DNA of 12,972 nucleotides. It comes from UBA5738 sp049641805 (GTDB lineage: Bacteria > Patescibacteriota > Minisyncoccia > Minisyncoccales > UBA5738). Position 1 is the first letter of the stretch. Each line of letters begins with the position of its first letter. Where the stretch lies: positions 1 to 12,972 of the forward strand of contig JBARNX010000063.1 of assembly GCA_049641805.1 (NCBI GenBank). Reading direction: 5' to 3'. The position numbers and the translations under genes are program-made. The notes beneath the pieces are model-generated. The model saw only the letters and a list, made by a program, of their open reading frames with translations, was not told where the DNA came from and did not search any database. This document shows positions 12,798 to 12,972 of this stretch, in pieces.

Positions 12798-12972
12798 ATG
12801 GCTCTCAATAGAAAAAAATATCAAAATGCCATTTTATACCTTTGCCAGAAGCTGAAAGGTGAGGTGCGCGGGAAGAAAAAACTGGCGAAGTTGTTATACT
12901 TTGTCGATTTTGGTTTGTATGAAAAAGATCAAAAGTCGGTTACTGGCGATATTTATCGCGCTTTACCAATGG
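12798..12972 (+). CDS. Panacea (SocA/DUF4065) domain antitoxin-like protein, 3' end outside window
   Basis: 58 complete codons, open at the window edge. The product starts 'MALNRKKYQNAILYLCQKL' and contains 'KKKLAKLLYFVDFGLYEKDQKSVTGDIYRALPM'. This matches the N-terminal pattern of the Panacea/SocA family (K.KL.KL.YF.D...... G.S.TGD.Y....M). Members are antitoxins paired with many unrelated toxins, or adaptors such as SocA; some occur in phages and mobile elements. The 96-bp gap upstream contains no toxin gene, so any partner would be downstream. Codon choice and composition are more AT-rich than the preceding genes, suggesting an accessory origin. Family assignment is by motif memory from a fragment. 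Confidence 0.7.
   Translation, partial: MALNRKKYQNAILYLCQKLKGEVRGKKKLAKLLYFVDFGLYEKDQKSVTGDIYRALPM

Noticed and set aside
1..12972. Recoded TGA (glycine) as in Gracilibacteria/SR1
   Set aside because: TGA terminates several genes at the expected family lengths and no in-frame TGA is needed to complete any protein.

Overview
The window looks like a chromosomal segment from a Candidate Phyla Radiation (Patescibacteria) bacterium, probably Parcubacteria-like. I base this on gene content and style, not on a database search. The signs are a sigma-region-4 protein with tandem winged helices, a split coupling-type ATPase carrying a C-terminal zinc ribbon, a short RecJ-like DHH protein, moderately GC-rich genes separated by very AT-rich palindromic spacers, and start codons that mostly lack a clear Shine-Dalgarno sequence. 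TGA acts as a stop for several genes (recJ-like, murJ, ftsB-like), so the standard bacterial code is used, not the Gracilibacteria/SR1 code.

Layout. At 23-178 lies a nested palindromic REP/MITE-like element, directly followed by a perfect-consensus sigma70 promoter (190-218). That promoter drives a sigma-region-4/winged-helix regulator (270-1319). Next come a membrane-anchored protein (1504-2820) and a VirD4/TraG-type ATPase (3066-4841). These two look like the N- and C-terminal halves of one conjugation or DNA-transport ATPase system. They are separated by a hairpin terminator, a dispersed repeat and a candidate promoter. The membrane-protein gene is flanked by two inverted copies of the same ~120 bp AT-rich element (1379-1499 and 2877-2998).

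A third, unrelated AT-rich palindrome (4856-4976) precedes a tight three-gene cluster: phosphoglycerate kinase (4986-6176), RecJ-like DHH phosphoesterase (6183-7343) and a membrane-anchored extracytoplasmic protein (7351-7983). An rnpB promoter and the RNase P RNA gene (about 8100-8491) follow. The long P1 helix of this RNA ends in a T-tract and doubles as a terminator. Ten bases later starts murJ (8501-10096), which overlaps lepA (10060-11868) by 37 bp.

A terminator hairpin at 11942-11971 separates lepA from a convergent 32-residue membrane mini-protein on the minus strand (11986-12084). This mini-gene has its own promoter in a region shared with the divergent ftsB/divIC-like gene (12219-12623). 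A tRNA-Gly(CCC) with encoded CCA starts 4 bp after that gene. The window closes with the start of a Panacea/SocA-type (DUF4065) antitoxin-like gene (12798 onward) in more AT-rich sequence, which may be the edge of an accessory region.

Functionally the core is housekeeping: glycolysis, DNA maintenance, tRNA processing, lipid II transport, translation and division. The less ordinary parts are the palindromic repeats, the split coupling ATPase, the hidden mini-gene, the rnpB-murJ junction and the terminal antitoxin gene.
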